From assembly GCF_003097315.1 (NCBI RefSeq), contig NZ_QDDL01000017.1, forward strand, positions 1 to 64,000: 64,000 nucleotides of DNA. The letters are read 5' to 3'. Origin of the DNA: Pelagibaculum spongiae. Its GTDB lineage: Bacteria; Pseudomonadota; Gammaproteobacteria; Enterobacterales; Pelagibaculaceae. This document shows positions 60,220-64,000 of the stretch, piece by piece; position 1 is the first letter of the stretch; each line of letters starts with the position of its first letter. Below the pieces are notes generated by a model. It was given only the letters and a program-made list of their open reading frames with translations. It searched no databases and had not been told where the DNA came from. A program made the position numbers and the translations under genes.

Positions 60220-61143
60220 ATGCCTAATAGTAAAGTAGTGCTTGATCGAGCAATCGAAGTGCTTCTCGATGATTTCTGCCAATCCCTCTGGTTAGATGAA
60301 GGTTTAGGTGAACGGAGCTTGGCGGCTTATCGTTCAGATTTATCAGGATTTGATCGTTTTCTTCAGGCGACTAATGCCGCTACCGGTTTAAAAAAAGCCA
60401 ATGAAGATCAGTTGCTGGCTTATCTAGCAAAGCGCTGTGACGATAACGTAAGCCCTCGAACCACCGCCCGATTAATCTCCAGTTTTCGTCGTTTCTATTT
60501 GTGGCTGCAACAAAATAATTACCGTAAAGATAACCCTGCAACTAAGTTGCAAATGCCGAAAATTGGCCGTTCGTTGCCTAATGATTTATCTGAGTTACAA
60601 GTCGATGCTTTGCTGGAATCACCCGATATAGAAGAGCCTATCGGCTTAAGAGATCGGGCTATGTTGGAGTTGTTATACGCCACTGGCCTGCGAGTGACGG
60701 AATTAATTTCACTGACGGTAGATCAGATTAATCGCAACCAAGGTTTGGTTCGGGTGATGGGTAAGGGTAAGAAAGAGCGATTGGTGCCACTCGGTGAAAC
60801 TGCGCTTCAATGGATCGAGCAATATATGAAGCAAGCGAGAAGTTTGCTGTTAAAGGCGCCAACCGATGTATTATTTCCCAGTAACCGCGGCAGCCAAATG
60901 ACCCGGCAAACTTTTTGGTATCGAATTAAAGTGTATGCGCGGCAAATTGGAATAGCTGAGGATATGTTATCTCCGCATACCCTTCGCCATGCATTTGCCA
61001 CCCATTTGTTAGCCCATGGTGCCGATTTGCGAGTGGTTCAGCTATTGTTAGGTCACGCTGATTTGTCGACCACTCAGATCTACACCCATGTGACTAAAGT
61101 CAGGTTACAAGAGATTTATCAACAGCATCACCCGAGAAGTTGA
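60220..61143 (+). CDS. xerD: Tyrosine recombinase XerD
   Basis: With XerC resolves chromosome dimers at dif. The 307-residue length and the N-terminal SAM-like core-binding part (LAAYRSDLSGFDRFLQ) fit XerD. Catalytic residues: R158 (YATGLRVTEL), the Lys hairpin GKGKKERLVP (about 181-190), H253 and R256 (SPHTLRHAFATH), H279 (LGHADLS) and Y288 (TQIYTHV). Followed by dsbC, as in many gammaproteobacteria. It starts 32 bases after the glycosyltransferase-like gene. Confidence 0.96.
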   Translation: MPNSKVVLDRAIEVLLDDFCQSLWLDEGLGERSLAAYRSDLSGFDRFLQATNAATGLKKANEDQLLAYLAKRCDDNVSPRTTARLISSFRRFYLWLQQNNYRKDNPATKLQMPKIGRSLPNDLSELQVDALLESPDIEEPIGLRDRAMLELLYATGLRVTELISLTVDQINRNQGLVRVMGKGKKERLVPLGETALQWIEQYMKQARSLLLKAPTDVLFPSNRGSQMTRQTFWYRIKVYARQIGIAEDMLSPHTLRHAFATHLLAHGADLRVVQLLLGHADLSTTQIYTHVTKVRLQEIYQQHHPRS

Positions 61144-61229
61144 ATCGATTAGGGAACCCATATCGCTTCAGGTGTCTAAATGCGGTAGATATGATACTTT
61201 GCCCGAAAATGCATATTCCGAGGACTTCA

Positions 61230-61985
61230 ATGCAAAACCAAAAGATTACTGGAGCGCTGGTTGCAATTGCTGCCGCAGTTTCATTTATGTTTGCGCCACT
61301 GGCACAAGCTGAAGATTCACTGGCTGAAGTGAGAGCAACCATTGAAAAAGCACTTACACCGATCATCCCATCCGATGATGGTATTGGTGAAGTGAAGAAA
61401 ACAGGTATGGCAGGCATTTATGAAGTTGAACTGAAAGGCTCTGGCCAAACAGTTTATTTCTCTGCCGATGGCAAATACATGCTAGCAGGCAGCTTGTACC
61501 AGTTGACCAGCGATCGTTTGGTAAATTTGACTGAGCAAAAGAAAAACAAGCAGCGCAAGCAATTGTTAGCCGATGTTCAAGGTATTAGTTACCCAGCAGT
61601 GGGTGAACAAAAAGCAGAAATTAAAGTGTTTACTGACATTACTTGCCCTTATTGCCGCAAGTTGCATGCCGAAATTCCAGCTTTGAATAAAGCCGGCGTT
61701 AAAGTGACTTACCTGGCATTCCCTAGAGCAGGTATTGGTTCACGCGCTTATACCGATCTGGTTTCAATTTATTGTGCTAAAGATCCACAGCAAGCAATGA
61801 ACAAAGCGAAAAAGCAGCAGTCGTTTAAGCGTGACTTAACCTGCGACGATCAACCAGTTGATGCGCATTATAGTTTGGTGCAAAAGCTCGGTGTGACGGG
61901 TACGCCAGCCATTGCAATGGCCGATGGTACTTTGATTCCAGGCTATCGCCCAGCAGCAGCTATTTTGGCTCAGATGGGTTTGTAA
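61230..61985 (+). CDS. dsbC: Thiol:disulfide isomerase DsbC
   Basis: Periplasmic disulfide isomerase. It has 252 residues from ATG 61230, preceded by GAGGACTT; the frame is open to 61140, overlapping xerD. Signal peptide about 1-27 (ending AQAE), N-terminal dimerisation domain (about 30-95), linker helix, thioredoxin fold with active site C139-P-Y-C142 (TDITCPYCRKLH) and cis-proline in GVTGTPAIAM. A second cysteine pair lies near IYCAKD and LTCDDQ, as in E. coli DsbC. Confidence 0.95.
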   Translation: MQNQKITGALVAIAAAVSFMFAPLAQAEDSLAEVRATIEKALTPIIPSDDGIGEVKKTGMAGIYEVELKGSGQTVYFSADGKYMLAGSLYQLTSDRLVNLTEQKKNKQRKQLLADVQGISYPAVGEQKAEIKVFTDITCPYCRKLHAEIPALNKAGVKVTYLAFPRAGIGSRAYTDLVSIYCAKDPQQAMNKAKKQQSFKRDLTCDDQPVDAHYSLVQKLGVTGTPAIAMADGTLIPGYRPAAAILAQMGL

Positions 61986-62029
61986 TATTGTTTTTATAAG
62001 CAAGCAATCGTCAGATTAGTTGTTTGAAA

Positions 62030-62075
62030 AAAAATGCCGCACTTCATAAGTAATAATGAAGGGCGGCATTTTTTT
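62030..62075 (+). terminator. Terminator of dsbC
   Basis: AAATGCCGC and CTTCAT on the left pair with ATGAAG and GCGGCATT on the right, with one bulged G, followed by T. It ends the xerD-dsbC unit. Confidence 0.88.
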
Positions 62076-62313
62076 ATGCCATTTAAATTTTTTAATATGA
62101 ATTTATTTTTGTTAATTGTTCTGTATTAAATTAGCTGCTTTAAATCCAAGGCTAATGAGTAGTTAATAGGAGAGTGATCATAATAAGTTGTTTTCAGAAG
62201 CTATTCACCTAGAAAAGATCACGAAAAATATTCACTCAAAGTCTCTTCAAGTGTATTGCTCAATCTGCTTAAGCCATGGCAGACTGCTGTTGCAGGACAG
62301 GAGTGACAAAACA
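62076..62313. other. Leader region of alaC
   Basis: About 240 bases between the dsbC terminator and alaC. The first half is very AT-rich. The coding frame of alaC is open back to 62188, but the added residues ([20 protein letters not shown] and on) have no family counterpart. No operator or riboswitch is recognised; the alaC ribosome-binding site AGGAG lies about 11 bases before its ATG. Confidence 0.45.
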
Positions 62314-63528
62314 ATGAGCCAATCAGAAAAATTTCCAAGAATTCAACGCCTTCCTCCTTATGTGTTCAATATTGTCAATCAGCTGAAAGCTGAGGCCAGA
62401 ACCAGAGGCGAAGACATTATCGATTTCGGCATGGGCAACCCGGACCAGCCAACGCCTGAGCATATTGTCGAAAAACTTCGAGAAACCGTACTGCGTAGCG
62501 ATACTCATCGTTACTCTGCTTCCAAAGGAATTCCCCGGTTACGCAAAGCCATTTGCGACTGGTACCAACGTCGTTATCAGGTGGATTTAGACCCAGACAG
62601 TGAAGCGATTGTCACCATTGGTTCTAAAGAAGGCTTGGCGCACTTAGCGTTAGCAACCACTGGGCCAGGTGATGCGATTCTGGTACCCAATCCTTCCTAT
62701 CCAATTCATCCCTATGGCTTTGTAATTGCCGGTGCCGATATTCGGCATGTGCCATTAACTGCAGATGTCGATTTTTTTGACGAGCTTTCCAAGGCGATTA
62801 AAACCAGCTGGCCAAAACCGAAGATGCTGGTACTGAACTTTCCGGGTAATCCGACTGCCCAATGTGTCGATTTGGCGTTTTACGAGCGGGTCGTCGAAAT
62901 CTGTAAAGAACATCAGGTATGGGTGGTTCAAGATCTCGCCTATGCCGATATTGTTTTTGATGGTTACCAAGCACCGTCGATTTTGCAGGTCGAAGGGGCG
63001 AAGGATATTGCGGTAGAGTTCTATTCATTATCGAAAAGCTATAACATGCCCGGTTGGCGAGTAGGCTTTTGTTGCGGAAACTCAGAGCTGATCGGTGCTT
63101 TGGCGAGAATAAAATCCTATCTGGATTACGGGACATTTACTCCGATTCAGGTAGCCGCCATTGCAGCACTGGAAGGGCCACAAGAATGTGTCAGTGAAAT
63201 ACGAGATCGTTACCAGGAGCGCCGTGATGTACTGTGCTCCGGCTTGCAACGTATTGGCTGGCCAGTGGCGGTACCCAAAGCAACTATGTTTGTTTGGGCG
63301 CGTATTCCAGAAGCCTATCGGCAGATGGGCTCTTTAGAGTTCTGCAAAAAGCTATTGAAGGATGCTCGGGTGGCAGTGGCACCTGGGATAGGATTTGGTG
63401 AGTATGGTGATGATCATGTCCGATTCGGCTTGATTGAAAATGAGCATCGTACCCGCCAGGCAGTTCGAGGCATCAAAGAAATGTTTCGTGCTGATGGACT
63501 GATAAGTACAGAGGATAACAAGGTTTGA
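62314..63528 (+). CDS. alaC: Alanine transaminase AlaC
   Basis: PLP-dependent aminotransferase making alanine. From ATG 62314 the protein has 404 residues and follows E. coli AlaC throughout: [78 protein letters not shown], and the PLP lysine in [17 protein letters not shown]. The last residues [19 protein letters not shown] align too. Its stop overlaps the hom start (TTGA), so the two are translationally coupled; with homoserine dehydrogenase next, a role linked to amino acid supply is natural. Confidence 0.93.
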   Translation: MSQSEKFPRIQRLPPYVFNIVNQLKAEARTRGEDIIDFGMGNPDQPTPEHIVEKLRETVLRSDTHRYSASKGIPRLRKAICDWYQRRYQVDLDPDSEAIVTIGSKEGLAHLALATTGPGDAILVPNPSYPIHPYGFVIAGADIRHVPLTADVDFFDELSKAIKTSWPKPKMLVLNFPGNPTAQCVDLAFYERVVEICKEHQVWVVQDLAYADIVFDGYQAPSILQVEGAKDIAVEFYSLSKSYNMPGWRVGFCCGNSELIGALARIKSYLDYGTFTPIQVAAIAALEGPQECVSEIRDRYQERRDVLCSGLQRIGWPVAVPKATMFVWARIPEAYRQMGSLEFCKKLLKDARVAVAPGIGFGEYGDDHVRFGLIENEHRTRQAVRGIKEMFRADGLISTEDNKV

Positions 63529-64000
63529 AACCGGTCAAAATAGGGTTGCTCGGACTGGGAACAGTCGGTGGTGGGACAGTCAATGTGCTGCAGCGTAATA
63601 GCGAAGAAATCGCGCGCCGCGCCGGACGTCCTATAGAGGTGGTACATGCAGCAGTCAGAAGTTTGGGCCGCGAGCGAATTTGTGACACCCAAGGGATTTT
63701 GTTAACGGAAGATCCGTTTGAAGTCGTACGTAACCCCGAGCTGGATTTGGTTGTAGAACTGATCGGTGGTTGTGGGCTGGCTAAAGAACTGGTGCTGGAA
63801 GCAATTTCTCTGGGCAAGCATGTGGTCACAGCCAATAAGGCTTTGATTGCAGAATGTGGTAATGAAATTTTTGCTGCTGCTGAAAAGAAAGGCGTCAGTA
63901 TTTTTTATGAAGCGGGTGTTGCCGGTGGTATTCCTATCATCAAGGCATTGCGCGAAGGTCTTTCCGCGAATCGGATTGAATGGCTGGCTGGCATTATTAA
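63525..64000 (+). CDS. hom: Homoserine dehydrogenase, 5' part
   Basis: Runs off the right edge; 158 residues visible. It starts at TTG 63525 overlapping the alaC stop, with AAGG and GAGGA just upstream. The NAD(P)-binding motif [16 protein letters not shown] is followed by [34 protein letters not shown] and [20 protein letters not shown], all standard for homoserine dehydrogenase. Reduces aspartate semialdehyde to homoserine for threonine and methionine. Its order after xerD-dsbC matches pseudomonads, with alaC inserted. Confidence 0.93.
   Translation, partial: MKPVKIGLLGLGTVGGGTVNVLQRNSEEIARRAGRPIEVVHAAVRSLGRERICDTQGILLTEDPFEVVRNPELDLVVELIGGCGLAKELVLEAISLGKHVVTANKALIAECGNEIFAAAEKKGVSIFYEAGVAGGIPIIKALREGLSANRIEWLAGII

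Overview
The window looks like chromosomal DNA of a free-living, motile, Gram-negative gammaproteobacterium of moderate GC, with gene content close to Oceanospirillales/Pseudomonadales. The main evidence is the ypjD/corC - ffh - rpsP - rimM - trmD - rplS neighbourhood, the xerD - dsbC - hom order, YejK, NfuA, SmrA, HemG and AlaA/AlaC, together with abundant lipoprotein, outer-membrane beta-barrel and Ton/Tol-type genes. The genus is not resolved.

Layout. 1-906: the 3' end of an rRNA operon (an intact 5S gene plus terminator), then a graveyard of decayed 5S copies. 907-1845: an orphan Imm49-like immunity gene. 2102-11956 (minus strand): a Cache-type chemoreceptor, tadA, an acyltransferase, fxsA, an unknown gene, gap and the potABCD polyamine transporter. 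12738-14818: a small YadA-type trimeric adhesin with perfect internal repeats, followed by a DUF2827 glycosyltransferase-like gene. 14893-21387: hemG, alaA, an OlsB/OlsA-like ornithine-lipid pair, a YqcC-like gene and a Kef-type antiporter. 21539-35393: mostly housekeeping genes (nfuA, pepD, yejK, a Na/Pi transporter, smrA, bacteriohemerythrin, a LysR regulator, trmJ, an HDOD protein, argD-like, marC). It also holds a secreted protein with a C-terminal anchor, a perfect palindrome and a candidate small RNA.

36411-39607: a CHASE2 adenylate cyclase gene faces, and overlaps tail to tail, a gene for a cyclic-nucleotide-binding protein with a rhodanese tail. This is a compact cAMP module. 39799-52711 is the most unusual region: fourteen same-strand, mostly overlapping genes that look like one operon. 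They encode a TolQ/ExbB-type motor, two ExbD/TolR-type subunits, a TonB-like protein with an AgmX/PglI-type C-terminus, two large periplasmic TPR proteins, a TPR lipoprotein, three small outer-membrane barrel candidates (one with an SH3 domain), and a TlpA / small lipoprotein / DUF3570-barrel module. The composition recalls the Agl-Glt gliding machinery of Myxococcus and suggests an envelope-spanning, proton-motive-force-driven machine of unknown job. A terminator sits just past its end, inside the tail of the convergent corC-family gene.

52735-64000: a corC-family gene, ypjD, ffh and the rpsP-rimM-trmD-rplS operon, then a TcdA/TcdB-like glycosyltransferase gene with an altered DXD motif between rplS and xerD. 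The window ends with dsbC, alaC and the start of hom, which runs off the right edge.
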